NCBI RefSeq assembly: GCF_900176145.1
Contig: NZ_FWWY01000001.1
Span: forward strand, 1-64,000
Origin: Sulfobacillus thermosulfidooxidans DSM 9293
Lineage (GTDB): Bacteria > Bacillota > Sulfobacillia > Sulfobacillales > Sulfobacillaceae
Direction: 5' to 3'
DNA: 64,000 nt
Numbering within the stretch: position 1 is the stretch's first letter; each line of letters starts with the position of its first letter. The position numbers were made by a program, and so were the translations under genes. The notes below the pieces were generated by a model. The model saw nothing but the letters and a program-made list of their open reading frames with translations, was not told where the DNA came from and did no database searches. Shown here piece by piece: positions 26,062 through 35,659 of the stretch.

Positions 26062-27267
26062 TTATTGTATTTCTCTCTTCTGAAACCGGTAATACCGTCG
26101 CCGGCCAACCCGAATCCATGAACCTGACTTTACTTCTACAGTGTCTGTCATGCCAATCTTATTGCCATCCACAGCCACGGCACCCTGTTGCAGCATGCGC
26201 CGGGCTTCCTGCTTGCTCGGTATATCAGGCAATGATGCCACTAATTCAATGGCTGAAACTTGCCACGGCTCTGTGGGTAAATTCAGGACAGGCATGTCCT
26301 CAGGCACTTGATGTTCCCGAAAAGTTCGGTCGAATTGTTCCTGAGCCTCATTCGCCTTCTCTTGTCCCCAAAAACGCGCGACAAGCCGGTTAGCTAAGTC
26401 AGCTTTAACATTCCGCGGATTTTCTGTTTGGACGCGTTGATTCCAGATATGCGCATCCTCCCCTAATAGTAATACCGCCCATCTGGTAATCAACGTGTCG
26501 GGAATCGACATAATCTTGCCGAACATTTCTTGCGGCGGTTCGCTAATGCCCACATAATTGCCTAAACTTTTCCCCATCCGCCGAACCCCGTCCGTTCCTT
26601 CCAAAATGGGTAAAAACACGCCGACTTCGGGTTCCAAACCATAAGCCTCTTGAATCTGGCGGGCCGTCATAATATTAAAGCGTTGGTCCGTTCCTCCCAA
26701 TTCCACATCAGCTTTCAACACCACAGAATCATATGCCTGCATCAAGGGATACAGCAATTCATGGAGATGGATAGGAACATGCTCTGTGAAGCGATTATGA
26801 AAATCATCACGCTCCAATATTCTCGCCACAGTTGTCTGTGCCATTAAGCGGATAATATCTGCCAATTGCATGGGTTCGAGCCATTCGCTATTGTAATGAA
26901 GAATTAATCGATCGGGATCGAGAATTTTTTTGGCTTGGTCCACATAGGTTTTAGCAAATTGGCGGACATCGTCAGCGGATAGTTGTTTTCGCGTTGCGGC
27001 TCGGTCCGTAGGATCCCCAATCCGTCCTGTCATGTCGCCGATCAAGAACACGACACGATGGCCCAATTCTTGAAATTGGCGCAGTTTCTCAAGAACCACT
27101 GTATGTCCTAGGTGGATATCGGGCGCCGTGGGATCTACACCTAACTTCACCGTCAAAGGAATTCCAGTATGTGAAGACTTTTCCAATTTCTCTTTTAATT
27201 GGGCTGGGCTGACAACATCATCGGTTCCTTGTAATAACCATTGTACCTGCTGGTCAATATTTAGCAC
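26062..27267 (-). CDS. tyrS: Tyrosyl-tRNA synthetase
   Basis: This class I synthetase (about 401 residues) charges tRNA-Tyr. It has the HIGH-type motif DIHLGHTVVLEKL, the KMSKS variant RRMGKSLGN, and a C-terminal S4 RNA-binding domain (SKQEARRMLQQGAVAVDG). I place the start at a GTG (27267), 6-7 bases after GGGGAGG. The frame is open 17 codons further upstream, but homologues begin near LNIDQQ. No T-box leader is visible, unlike pheST and thrS. Confidence 0.95.
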   Translation of the reverse strand: MLNIDQQVQWLLQGTDDVVSPAQLKEKLEKSSHTGIPLTVKLGVDPTAPDIHLGHTVVLEKLRQFQELGHRVVFLIGDMTGRIGDPTDRAATRKQLSADDVRQFAKTYVDQAKKILDPDRLILHYNSEWLEPMQLADIIRLMAQTTVARILERDDFHNRFTEHVPIHLHELLYPLMQAYDSVVLKADVELGGTDQRFNIMTARQIQEAYGLEPEVGVFLPILEGTDGVRRMGKSLGNYVGISEPPQEMFGKIMSIPDTLITRWAVLLLGEDAHIWNQRVQTENPRNVKADLANRLVARFWGQEKANEAQEQFDRTFREHQVPEDMPVLNLPTEPWQVSAIELVASLPDIPSKQEARRMLQQGAVAVDGNKIGMTDTVEVKSGSWIRVGRRRYYRFQKREIQ

Positions 27268-27331
27268 GAGAATCCTCCCCGAATATACTGGCGCGAGTAT
27301 ATCATATCCTGCAAACATCCGAAAAGCGTCG

Positions 27332-29692
27332 TTATTCCCCGCTTCCGAGCGTCACCACTGTTACTCCATCTCCTCCCTCACCGCGTTCACCGAGACGAAA
27401 TTGGCTAACACGGGGATCGTCCTTCAACATTTGTGTCACCGCTTTCCTTAGCGTTCCCGTGCCTTTTCCGTGAATAATCCGTACTTGAAACGCCCCTGCC
27501 AAGACGGCATCGTCTAAGTATTTATCAACCACATCTAGCATTTCATCGACGGTCATTCCCCGCACGTCACATTCAATGCGAAGATTTTGCGCCTTCAAGG
27601 CCATGGCCGTGCGAGCATGTCCACCCTGAGACCGCTTAGGTGCTTCTGCGCGTTCCAGATCTTCTATAGGCAGCTTCACCCGCAAGGTGCCCACCTCCAC
27701 CAGAGCCATTTTGCCATTAACTTCGAGAACCCGGGCTAAGCCCTCAAAATCACGCACATGCACATAATCCCCGGGTGAAATCATCTGCGAGGGCCGGCGT
27801 TTGGGCGGTTGTAATGACTGAGGCAGAATGCCACGCTGGCGCCATATTTCCCGTAAAGCCTCCACAGCCCGCGCTTGATCGGGACCTTGGGATTGTCGAA
27901 CGGTTTCAATAGCTGCCATCATTTCATCATGGAGTTGTTGCAACTCTTTTTGCCATTGATCGCGCATATGTAATTTTTCGCGTTCATTACGCTCCAGCCA
28001 TACTCGGCGCTCTTTTTCCATTTCTTGAATTTTTTGACGGAGAACACGTTGTTGGTCTGCGACCTGTTGTTTAGCTTCACGCAACTCCATTTGAAGATGG
28101 TTGGCCTGTTCAATCACGTCGGCCAACGTTGTCCCTTCTTCATCCATCAATGTGCGGGCCTGTTGAATGATTTCTTCCGGCATGCCAAGCCGGCGAGCAA
28201 TATATAATGCATGCGAACTTCCCGGTTGTCCCATGATTAAATGATAGGTTGGGGTAAGAGTTTCCCGATCAAATGCCACTTGCGCGTTTTCTACATCGGG
28301 TAAGCGAAATCCCAACAGTTTCAAGCGACTATAATGGGTGGTGACAATCGCATAAACTTTGCGCTCCCGTAAATGATGAATCATGGCTTCCGCTAGTGCT
28401 GAACCTTCATCGGGATCCGTCCCGGCGCCCAGTTCATCGATAAGACATAACGTTTTGTCATCGGCAAATTCCATCATCGGAATTAAGCGGGCCATATGAC
28501 TGGAAAACGTGGATAAGTTTTGTTCAATACTTTGTTCATCACCAATATCCACCCAAATCCGATCAAAAAGTGGAATCGATGTACCTTCTCGGCAAGGAAC
28601 CATCATACCGCTTAAAGCCATACTTACAATCAAGCCAGTGGTTTTTAGGGTTACGGTCTTACCTCCGGTGTTAGGTCCCGTCACAATTAAAATGTGTCGC
28701 GTACGCTCTAAAGACAAATCCAGAGGCACCGGATTGTCAATTAATGGATGCCTGGCCTCGACCAACCGCAATTCATCGCCCCCCACAGTGGGCAATATCG
28801 ATTGCGTTTTAAGTCCATAACGAGCAATCCCGAGTAACTCATCCAGTGTTCCTAAGGCGTCTTCCACCTGTGCACATTCTTGATGATAAACGCCGACCGT
28901 CCGGGATAACTCGGTTAAAAGGCGCCGAATTTCTTCATCTTCTTGTTGATGCAATTCGGTGAGCTGATTTTGCTTTTGCACCACGGGCATTGGCTCAACA
29001 AAGACCGTTTGACCGCTTGAGGATCGATCATGAACGATGCCTGGTACTTGATGGCGAAACATGGCTTTAACGGGAATAACACGGCGCCCGGCACGAATTG
29101 TTACAATAGCATCTTGAATGTATTCCGCCCAGTGACTGGAATGAAGAATGCCTTCAAGGATGCGGTCGATTTCTAGTTCTGCTTGCTGAATATTTCTGCG
29201 GATTTGCCTTAATTGAGGGCTTGCCGAATCGCGAATTTGACCCTCTTCGTCAATAATCCGAAAGATGGCTTGACTTACAGGGGTTAACGACGGGATGGCA
29301 TCCAGCATGTGAAATAAAATGGGATAATCTTCCGCCGTTACCCAACTTTTGGCTTCTTGTGCCGCTTTTAAGGTCAATCCAATCCCTAATAACTGTTCTT
29401 GAGATAATATGCCGCCTTTGGCAGCACGTTTGACATCTCGTGTAATTTCGGTAGCACCTTGCAACGAAATGTGATGATTGTCACCAGCATTTAATAAGCG
29501 AACGATTTCGTCAAGATAGCGGTGACGCTCGAGTAATTGTTGATAATCTCTGATGTATTGGGCGGATTTGATACGTTTTTTCCCCATTACCGTGTCGGAC
29601 AACCCGGCAATGCGTTCTAAGACTTCGGGAAATTGGACGAGATCCAGACTCACCCTCAGACGACTCTCTGCAATGGTATCTCCGTTATTCAA
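27332..29692 (-). CDS. mutS2: MutS2, MutS-family ATPase with Smr domain
   Basis: This 786-residue protein has the MutS core and clamp (the coiled coil is visible at about 510-610), Walker A TGPNTGGKTVTLKTTGL, LIDELGAGTDPDEGSAL and THYSRLK, then a KOW-like segment and a C-terminal Smr nuclease domain (DVRGMTVDEMLDVVDKYLD and IIHGKGTGTLRKAV). MutS2 suppresses recombination and can split collided ribosomes in Bacillus. The start is TTG after GGAG, 8 bases upstream. It lies just before tyrS. Confidence 0.96.
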   Translation of the reverse strand: MNNGDTIAESRLRVSLDLVQFPEVLERIAGLSDTVMGKKRIKSAQYIRDYQQLLERHRYLDEIVRLLNAGDNHHISLQGATEITRDVKRAAKGGILSQEQLLGIGLTLKAAQEAKSWVTAEDYPILFHMLDAIPSLTPVSQAIFRIIDEEGQIRDSASPQLRQIRRNIQQAELEIDRILEGILHSSHWAEYIQDAIVTIRAGRRVIPVKAMFRHQVPGIVHDRSSSGQTVFVEPMPVVQKQNQLTELHQQEDEEIRRLLTELSRTVGVYHQECAQVEDALGTLDELLGIARYGLKTQSILPTVGGDELRLVEARHPLIDNPVPLDLSLERTRHILIVTGPNTGGKTVTLKTTGLIVSMALSGMMVPCREGTSIPLFDRIWVDIGDEQSIEQNLSTFSSHMARLIPMMEFADDKTLCLIDELGAGTDPDEGSALAEAMIHHLRERKVYAIVTTHYSRLKLLGFRLPDVENAQVAFDRETLTPTYHLIMGQPGSSHALYIARRLGMPEEIIQQARTLMDEEGTTLADVIEQANHLQMELREAKQQVADQQRVLRQKIQEMEKERRVWLERNEREKLHMRDQWQKELQQLHDEMMAAIETVRQSQGPDQARAVEALREIWRQRGILPQSLQPPKRRPSQMISPGDYVHVRDFEGLARVLEVNGKMALVEVGTLRVKLPIEDLERAEAPKRSQGGHARTAMALKAQNLRIECDVRGMTVDEMLDVVDKYLDDAVLAGAFQVRIIHGKGTGTLRKAVTQMLKDDPRVSQFRLGERGEGGDGVTVVTLGSGE

Positions 29693-30194
29693 TGTACACT
29701 CCTATCCAGGGCACTCTTTAATGTGCCACACGCATTCGTTGACATATCGTTTCACGACTTAGCAAAACCAAAAGGACGATACTCTCGGTTTGTCCACGAC
29801 CAATATGGTCAGGGACCTATGTCCCTGTTTAAAATTTATTTATAACGCTGCGATCTGCATTGTGTTTCACAACATCCATTTTCAGCCCCACAGAAGGGCC
29901 CATCCGTGCCGTTTTCACGCGCCTATAACCATCTGCCGAGCGCATTATTTCCCGCCAAAATTCCCTCAAACCCAGTGTATAAAAAGAATACTCCCGGCAC
30001 TCAAGAAAATAGACGCAGCCCACATCGTCACACGGTCGTGATGAGCTGTCTCTCAGGCAATCTTTTATCCTGTTATTGTATTGATATATCCTCTATAACC
30101 TGTCGGATCAAAATACCGGACCAATATCTTATTGTATTATAGCACCAGAACTCAGGCCACTATGCTTTTATGCATAGTGGCCTGAATCTAAGAA
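29693..30194. other. 500 bp gap between zapA and mutS2 with no clear gene
   Basis: Many Firmicutes carry cvpA and polX here; neither is recognisable. Short frames on both strands look unlike proteins and are broken by stops. A 23-residue hydrophobic stretch (TMWAASIFLSAGSILFIHWV, minus strand, near 29955-30020) could be a remnant or chance. A 7 bp hairpin, CAGGGAC/GTCCCTG, is at 29810-29827. The zapA 3' hairpin is at 30152-30185. Confidence 0.5.
30152..30185 (-). terminator. Perfect 14 bp hairpin after zapA, without U-tract
   Basis: TCAGGCCACTATGC (30152-30165) and GCATAGTGGCCTGA (30172-30185) are exact reverse complements with a 6-base loop, starting 10 bp after the zapA stop. Neither flank has a T-run. 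It probably ends or protects the pheST-zapA transcript. Confidence 0.7.
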
Positions 30195-30485
30195 TCATGG
30201 ACTTCCGCTTTTACCGTTTTTGACTGCGCGCGTTCGCCAATCTTCTTGCATGCTGCGAACTAATTCCTCATTTTGTTCCTGAAGATGATACAAATCCTCG
30301 GCCATGTTCAATAGTGCTAACATCGCTAATCGTGTCATACCCAAATGAGGATGACGCGATTTAAGGATTCGAAGACGGCTGTCGACATGTTGAGCTATCG
30401 CTTTAATGACATCCTCGGGCATATCTCCCTTAATTAGATACTCTTCCCCATTAATCGTCACCGTCGTACGAACCGGTTCCGTCAT
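30195..30485 (-). CDS. zapA: ZapA, FtsZ-ring associated protein
   Basis: This 96-residue protein has the ZapA head (VTINGEEYLIKGDMPEDVIK) and a coiled-coil tail (NMAEDLYHLQEQNEELVRSMQ). ZapA bundles FtsZ filaments at the division site. The start at 30485 is chosen because GAGGGGGA lies just upstream; an alternative start is six codons earlier. As in Bacillus, it follows pheST. Confidence 0.9.
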   Translation of the reverse strand: MTEPVRTTVTINGEEYLIKGDMPEDVIKAIAQHVDSRLRILKSRHPHLGMTRLAMLALLNMAEDLYHLQEQNEELVRSMQEDWRTRAVKNGKSGSP

Positions 30486-30570
30486 CGTGCCGCTCCCCCT
30501 CAAAAGGTGTTTGTCCTATATTTCTCGACAGCGGCAAACATTTCCTGCCAATCTGGGAAAATTTCTTCAA

Positions 30571-32910
30571 TTATTGTCGCATCGTGATACCCAAGGGCCG
30601 GAGACGTTGAAGAAATTCCGCTATCACTCCATCGACTTCTTCATCGGTTAATGTTCTCTCTGCCGACTGAAACACTAATCGTAATGTCCACGATTCACCA
30701 AAGTCGCCGCGATAATGATCGATCGGTGCCACAGAGCGCAACACGTCCGTGTCGAGTTGACGCGATAGCTGCCAGATGTCGTTATAGGATACCGTAGTGG
30801 GAACAATCAATGACAAATCTCGCACGACTTCGGGATACCGCAGGGGTTTGGTGATGTGAGATTCCCTATGATAACGCGCCGTGGCGGGCACCCGCATAAT
30901 CCAGGCTCCAATGCGTTTGGCGTGATATTGTTGGGCTATTCGCGGACGAATTTCACCCAAATATCCCACCAACGTGCCATCCGCCGTGTACAGTGCCAAT
31001 AGACGTCCTGGATGCATATATTCAGGACCACTTGTCACTTGTTTCCACGTTAAACCAAGAGCACATCGCTCATTGAGCCATTCCATGACCCCTTTAAGAT
31101 CTAAAAGATGTGGCGCATAATTCTTGGGATAGTGTGGGGTTTCCTCTAAGGTTTGTACCACGGCTAATTCCTCGTACTGCCACTGTGTTTGGTCGCCTTT
31201 AACATAAACTGGGGCAAGTTCAAACAGCGATAAGGGAACATCACGCCGTGCGCGGTTGGTCTCGATGGTTTCTAACAATCCCGGCAGTAACGAGAAGCGC
31301 AGGAGACTTTCCTCTTCCCGGAGCGGATTGGCAACCTCCACAACGTTTGCTGGCACGTCTAATCCGGCTCGAAGAATACGGGCTTTTGAGGTAAAGGACC
31401 GGGTAATAACTTCCCAATAGCCAGCGGCCACTAAAGAATTCTTGATCAGCTCATGATAGGCCACTTCCTCAGAACGCTGACCTGGACGCGCTGGCGAGGA
31501 GAAAATCGTCGTGGGGATTTCATCCAAGCCGTAGAGGCGCGCCACTTCTTCAGCTAAATCGTGACTCCCTTCCACATCATGTCGGTCTAAGGGCACGATG
31601 ATGTCATGGCCCTCTTGGACAAACCCTAGTCGTCTAAGGCCGCCCGCAATCTCTTCATCACTCCACTGCACGCCCAGTAAACGCCTGATGGCTTCAGGAT
31701 GAAAGGGAATATGACGGGGATTTGGACGTGTCCCCACCACCTGGCTCGGACCAATATTCTGCAATATGCCCATATCTTGTAACAAATGCTGATACAACCA
31801 CGGAGCCGTAAACACGGCTTCAGGATTTGTCCCTTTGCCAAAATGCAAGGCTGCGTCCGAGAATATCTGATGACGTCTCATGGTTTGAAAAATTAAAGAT
31901 GGGTTAAAATGGGCCGATTCCAAGAGAATATGCGTTGTTTCTCGAGACACGGCAGTAGCACTACCACCCATCACTCCAGCTAGCGCCAAGGCTTGTCGCT
32001 CATCGGCAATCACTAAGTCCATTGGCGTTAATTGGCGATCAACGCCATCCAAAGTCAATAGCCTTTCCCCTTCGAAAGCCCGTCGAACGTGAATACGTCC
32101 GGAAACCTTGTCCGCATCAAAAGCATGCAGCGGTTGCCCGATATCCCATAATAGGAAATTGGTAATGTCCACAGCCGGGTAAATGACCCGTTGGCCAATG
32201 CTACGGAGCAGGACCTGTAACCATAAAGGGGTCATTTTTCCGGGCTCAATTTGAAAATCCACCAACCCATAGAGGGGACAATCCTCACGGTTATCTACCG
32301 ATGCCAAAGTCGCGTCATCATAAACAAAATCGCCCAGCTCCAAATGCCACGGTATATCAAAAGCAGCTGCCAAATCCCGCGCCACGGCTCGCATGCTTTG
32401 ACCAAACACGGCAAGATTGGGGGTTAATTCCACTTCAAACACGGTATCTAATCCACCGATCACGTCGATGAAATGGGTTCCAAGAGGTTCATTCCCGTCC
32501 CAAATCCAGAGATCTTGCTCACCAGCTTGAAATCCTAGTTCTTCAGCAGACAGTAACATGCCAGGCGAATTAATTCCGCGCATATTCACATTTTCTAATA
32601 CGCGTCCATCAATCAAATGCGTTCCCACTGGCGCATACCAAACACGATCTCCGACCATACCATTTCGTGCCCCGGTAACAACCTCTATCGGGGAATGATT
32701 CTGACGTTGTACGGTAACAACCGATAAATGATCGGCATTAGGGTGCTTTATGCGACCAATAATTTCAACCAATTCGACGGGCTGATACCACGTTCCCCAC
32801 GTTTCTTGTGAAACAATCTCCCATCCCAGTTGGGTTAATTTGTCTGCCACTAACTGCGGAGACGGTAGTGCGGGCACATAACGTTTAAGCCAACGATAAC
32901 TCACAATCAT
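30571..32910 (-). CDS. pheT: Phenylalanyl-tRNA synthetase beta subunit
   Basis: This 779-residue subunit has an N-terminal EMAP-type tRNA-binding domain (IIGRIKHPNADHLSVV), B3/B4 editing region, B5 domain, catalytic-like core (EVARLYGLDEIPTT) and the C-terminal anticodon-binding FDX-ACB domain (KPLRYPEVVRDLSLIVP). With PheS it forms the alpha2-beta2 enzyme. Its start overlaps the pheS stop by 4 bp. Expression is expected to follow the T-box in front of pheS. Confidence 0.97.
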   Translation of the reverse strand: MIVSYRWLKRYVPALPSPQLVADKLTQLGWEIVSQETWGTWYQPVELVEIIGRIKHPNADHLSVVTVQRQNHSPIEVVTGARNGMVGDRVWYAPVGTHLIDGRVLENVNMRGINSPGMLLSAEELGFQAGEQDLWIWDGNEPLGTHFIDVIGGLDTVFEVELTPNLAVFGQSMRAVARDLAAAFDIPWHLELGDFVYDDATLASVDNREDCPLYGLVDFQIEPGKMTPLWLQVLLRSIGQRVIYPAVDITNFLLWDIGQPLHAFDADKVSGRIHVRRAFEGERLLTLDGVDRQLTPMDLVIADERQALALAGVMGGSATAVSRETTHILLESAHFNPSLIFQTMRRHQIFSDAALHFGKGTNPEAVFTAPWLYQHLLQDMGILQNIGPSQVVGTRPNPRHIPFHPEAIRRLLGVQWSDEEIAGGLRRLGFVQEGHDIIVPLDRHDVEGSHDLAEEVARLYGLDEIPTTIFSSPARPGQRSEEVAYHELIKNSLVAAGYWEVITRSFTSKARILRAGLDVPANVVEVANPLREEESLLRFSLLPGLLETIETNRARRDVPLSLFELAPVYVKGDQTQWQYEELAVVQTLEETPHYPKNYAPHLLDLKGVMEWLNERCALGLTWKQVTSGPEYMHPGRLLALYTADGTLVGYLGEIRPRIAQQYHAKRIGAWIMRVPATARYHRESHITKPLRYPEVVRDLSLIVPTTVSYNDIWQLSRQLDTDVLRSVAPIDHYRGDFGESWTLRLVFQSAERTLTDEEVDGVIAEFLQRLRPLGITMRQ

Positions 32911-33959
32911 AAAATCGGCCTCCCAATGTAAGATTGAAACTGAGAGAGAAATTGCATATCGTTTTGATACAGCAATCGCAAATCGTCAATTCCAAAAATT
33001 CTCATGGCTAATCGTTCAATGCCTAGTCCAAACGCAAAACCGCTAACCTGGCTCGGATCATACCCCCCGTTGGTCAAAACGACCGGATGCACCATGCCTG
33101 AGCCAAGAATCTCGACCCATCCCGTTCCTTTGCATACCCGGCAACCCGTTCCTCCACAGGATGCACACGTCACGTCCATTTCTACAGAAGGCTCTGTAAA
33201 TGGAAAATAAGAAGGACGAAACCGGGTACGGATATCCGTACCGAGAAGTTCTTGAGCCATCGTCGTAAGTGTCCCTTTGAGATCGGCCAAAGTAATTCCG
33301 TGATCAATGACTAAACCCTCGACTTGAAAAAACATGGGAACATGGGTGGCATCATCATCACGACGAAATGCCCTTCCCGGAGCAATAATGCGGACGGGAA
33401 GTCTACCCTGGTACTTTTTCATCGCCCGTATTTGCACGGGTGAGGTATGGGTCCGCAAGACCATGCCCGGAACATTAATAAAAAAGGAATCTTGCATATC
33501 TCGTGCGGGATGATTAGCCGGCATGTTGAGCGCTTCAAAGTTATACCATTCGTGTTCGATTTCTGGTCCATATTCTAAAGAAAAGCCCATTCGCAAAAAG
33601 ACATCTTCGATAAAGCGCCGGGTTCGTGTAATAGGGTGCAACAAACCCGTCTGTGGCCAGGATCCCGGCAAGGTCATATCGAATTGCTCGCGCTGTAGCT
33701 GCGTTGTTTCTTCAGCCATTTCCATCTCTTGTTGCCGACTGGTGAGTAAGTCCAAAACGGTTTCTCGTAAGGCATTAAGCTGTTGCCCTTGGCTCCGCCG
33801 CTCTTCAATGGATAAGCTCGATAATCCCTTCATGGCCAAGGTAATGATGCCTCGGCGTCCAAGCCAATGACTCCGAAGACTTTGCAGTTCACTTAAGGTT
33901 TGCGCGGCATGAATTTGTTGCATAATCTCGGTGTGCCACTCTTCAAATTGCTTGTCCAT
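32907..33959 (-). CDS. pheS: Phenylalanyl-tRNA synthetase alpha subunit
   Basis: This 350-residue class II catalytic subunit has an N-terminal coiled coil, motif 2-like RAFRRDDDATHVPMF, and motif 3 GFAFGLGIERLAMR. Between them is a Cys-rich insertion, CASCGGTGCRVCKGTGW, which is known from many PheS sequences. The ATG is preceded by AGGAGAC. A T-box leader with a terminator stands directly upstream. Confidence 0.97.
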   Translation of the reverse strand: MDKQFEEWHTEIMQQIHAAQTLSELQSLRSHWLGRRGIITLAMKGLSSLSIEERRSQGQQLNALRETVLDLLTSRQQEMEMAEETTQLQREQFDMTLPGSWPQTGLLHPITRTRRFIEDVFLRMGFSLEYGPEIEHEWYNFEALNMPANHPARDMQDSFFINVPGMVLRTHTSPVQIRAMKKYQGRLPVRIIAPGRAFRRDDDATHVPMFFQVEGLVIDHGITLADLKGTLTTMAQELLGTDIRTRFRPSYFPFTEPSVEMDVTCASCGGTGCRVCKGTGWVEILGSGMVHPVVLTNGGYDPSQVSGFAFGLGIERLAMRIFGIDDLRLLYQNDMQFLSQFQSYIGRPIL

Positions 33960-33973
33960 TCTAGTCTCCTTTT

Positions 33974-34214
33974 AAAAAAAATATCGTTCACCTCAAGGGC
34001 GAACGATTCGCGGTACCACCTTTATTAACCCGGGAACTTGTCCTGGATCATCTCATTGTGGATAACGACACAACCCGTTGGCTCCTACTCTATTCAGAGC
34101 CCACTCCCCAGCGAATGTTGAATGGCTAACAGCTCCGGCTCACACCTACCCCGGATTCTCTGGTCTGTCGCGGAATTCACACGTTCTGGATCATCGCTTT
34201 ACCGTAATGATTTG
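33974..34214 (-). promoter_or_regulatory. T-box riboswitch (tRNA-Phe) controlling pheST
   Basis: The minus strand holds the T-box core GGTGGTACCGCG (complement 34009-34020), then a terminator: CGTTCGCC pairs with GGTGAACG (34005-33998 and 33992-33985) followed by eight T. Upstream are the AGAGAA K-turn motif and a Stem I terminal loop (CCGGGGTAGGTGTGAGCCGG). UUC in CATTCAAC (34120-34122) is a plausible Phe specifier. Uncharged tRNA-Phe should stabilise the antiterminator and turn pheST on. Confidence 0.93.
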
Positions 34215-34218
34215 CGTG

Positions 34219-35061
34219 TTATTGTATCATAACTGGTGGTGCTAAGGGAATATGATGCTCTTCTCGCACCCGCATCGCATGAAATGCCAAAATAGATCCC
34301 GCCACCGCGACATTTAACGATTCAGCGGTCGGGACCATGGGAATGGTAAGTGTTTGCGCCTTCGTCACCAATTCCTGTGGCAGGCCATTTCCTTCATTGC
34401 CCATTACCATGGCAAAGGGTTGACACCAATCAAATTGCGTATACTTTTGTCCTCCCGCAACAACTGTGGATACCACCGTGACGTGTTTCTCAGCCAACTC
34501 CTCTACCCAGTCGTCTGACAAGGATACAATCGGCAATTTAAAGACACTCCCGGCGGCAGCACGGATGGTTTTAGGATTATAGACATCAACCGTTCCTTTG
34601 GTCACACCAACGACATGTGCACCTGCTGCCTGAACACTACGAATTAATGTTCCTAAATTACCCGGATCTTGAATTTGATAAGCAATGACGATAAAAGGAG
34701 GAACACCCTCCGGCAACGGCCAGCCCGACACGGGCTTTGGGAGGTTAACAACCGCCAATACTCCTTGGTGGGTTTCCACAGCCGATAACGCATCCAAGAC
34801 CTTGTCTGTGACATAAATCAGTCGAACCCGGCTCATCTGTAAGCGAGCTAGCAGGCTGCGACCTGACTCATTTTGCGTCATCCGCTTCCCATAGAGAACG
34901 AGGTGGATGGGCATTCCAACATCCACCACGTCTTTCAGCATATGAAATCCTTCAATAACTGCCTGTTGCTGCCGTTCACGAAAATTACGGTTTGTTAATA
35001 GTCGGCGAACAACACGCACCGCCTTATTATCCAATGAGTCTAAAGGCTGAATGACCGACAT
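34219..35061 (-). CDS. TrmH/SpoU-family RNA 2'-O-methyltransferase
   Basis: This 280-residue SPOUT enzyme has an N-terminal substrate-binding domain (about 1-105) and a C-terminal knotted domain with IAYQIQDPGNLGTLIRS, VMGNEGNGLPQEL and IPMVPTAESLNVAVAGSILAF, the SAM-binding knot. It resembles the 23S rRNA methylases and YsgA of Bacillus, which also stands between rplT and pheS. The modified nucleotide is not known. The gene begins 3 bp after rplT, so it is probably part of the infC operon. Confidence 0.9.
   Translation of the reverse strand: MSVIQPLDSLDNKAVRVVRRLLTNRNFRERQQQAVIEGFHMLKDVVDVGMPIHLVLYGKRMTQNESGRSLLARLQMSRVRLIYVTDKVLDALSAVETHQGVLAVVNLPKPVSGWPLPEGVPPFIVIAYQIQDPGNLGTLIRSVQAAGAHVVGVTKGTVDVYNPKTIRAAAGSVFKLPIVSLSDDWVEELAEKHVTVVSTVVAGGQKYTQFDWCQPFAMVMGNEGNGLPQELVTKAQTLTIPMVPTAESLNVAVAGSILAFHAMRVREEHHIPLAPPVMIQ
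34221..34226 (-). promoter_or_regulatory. -10 element of the pheST leader promoter
   Basis: TACAAT on the minus strand lies over the end of the TrmH-type gene, about 7 bp before the inferred start of the T-box leader. The -35 at 17-18 bp (TTCCCT) is weak. Confidence 0.45.
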
Positions 35062-35063
35062 CT

Positions 35064-35417
35064 TTAGAGTTGCTCTTTGGCTTTAGCGACTAAGACTTTA
35101 AAACTGTCCATATCGCGCACAGCCATATCTGCCAAAATCTTGCGGTCTAATCCAATTCCCGCTCGGTGCAGCCCATTCATAAAGCGGCTATATGACAATC
35201 CGTGCATTCTGGCTGCCGCATTAATGCGGGTTATCCACAAGCGGCGAAAATCTCCCTTACGTTTACGCCGGTGCTGGTAGGCATACCATAAGGAGTGCAT
35301 GACTGCTTCATTAGCAGGGCGAAAATGACGTGATCGCGCACCCCGGTATCCGCGAGCCATTTTTAAAATCTTTTTGTGACGACGGTGACGAACCATTCCG
35401 CGTTTGACACGTGCCAT
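35064..35417 (-). CDS. rplT: 50S ribosomal protein L20
   Basis: This 117-residue basic protein matches L20 throughout ([38 protein letters not shown]). L20 is needed early in 50S assembly and represses the infC-rpmI-rplT operon by binding its leader or attenuator in Firmicutes. The order infC-rpmI-rplT is conserved here. Confidence 0.98.
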   Translation of the reverse strand: MARVKRGMVRHRRHKKILKMARGYRGARSRHFRPANEAVMHSLWYAYQHRRKRKGDFRRLWITRINAAARMHGLSYSRFMNGLHRAGIGLDRKILADMAVRDMDSFKVLVAKAKEQL

Positions 35418-35454
35418 GATGAAACCCCTCCACGATTAATGATGTTCTAACCCA

Positions 35455-35655
35455 TTAGCGTCCGTTGGGCAAAAGACGTTTGGCCCGGTGATAGTCGGCA
35501 TGCGACAACAAAACATCTTGACGGAGTCGACGACGGCGGGTCGGCGACTTGTGTTCTAATAAGTGACTCTTACCCGCATGGTAACGCGCAACTTTTCCGT
35601 TACCAGTCACCTTGAGACGCTTTGCCGCCCCTCGATGTGTTTTCATTTTTGGCAT
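35455..35655 (-). CDS. rpmI: 50S ribosomal protein L35
   Basis: This 66-residue basic protein starts PKMKTHRGAAKRLKVTGNGK, the L35 signature, and ends with HADYHRAKRLLPNG. It is the middle gene of the infC-rpmI-rplT operon, 4 bp after infC. Confidence 0.98.
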   Translation of the reverse strand: MPKMKTHRGAAKRLKVTGNGKVARYHAGKSHLLEHKSPTRRRRLRQDVLLSHADYHRAKRLLPNGR

Positions 35656-35659
35656 AACA

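Noticed and set aside
29829-30023. 64-residue minus-strand frame between zapA and mutS2
   Set aside because: No ribosome-binding site and no protein-like pattern; the hydrophobic stretch lies in a different frame.
34021-34214. Small frames in the T-box leaders
   Set aside because: The structured leader and T-box core explain the sequence, including the 50-codon extension before thrS.
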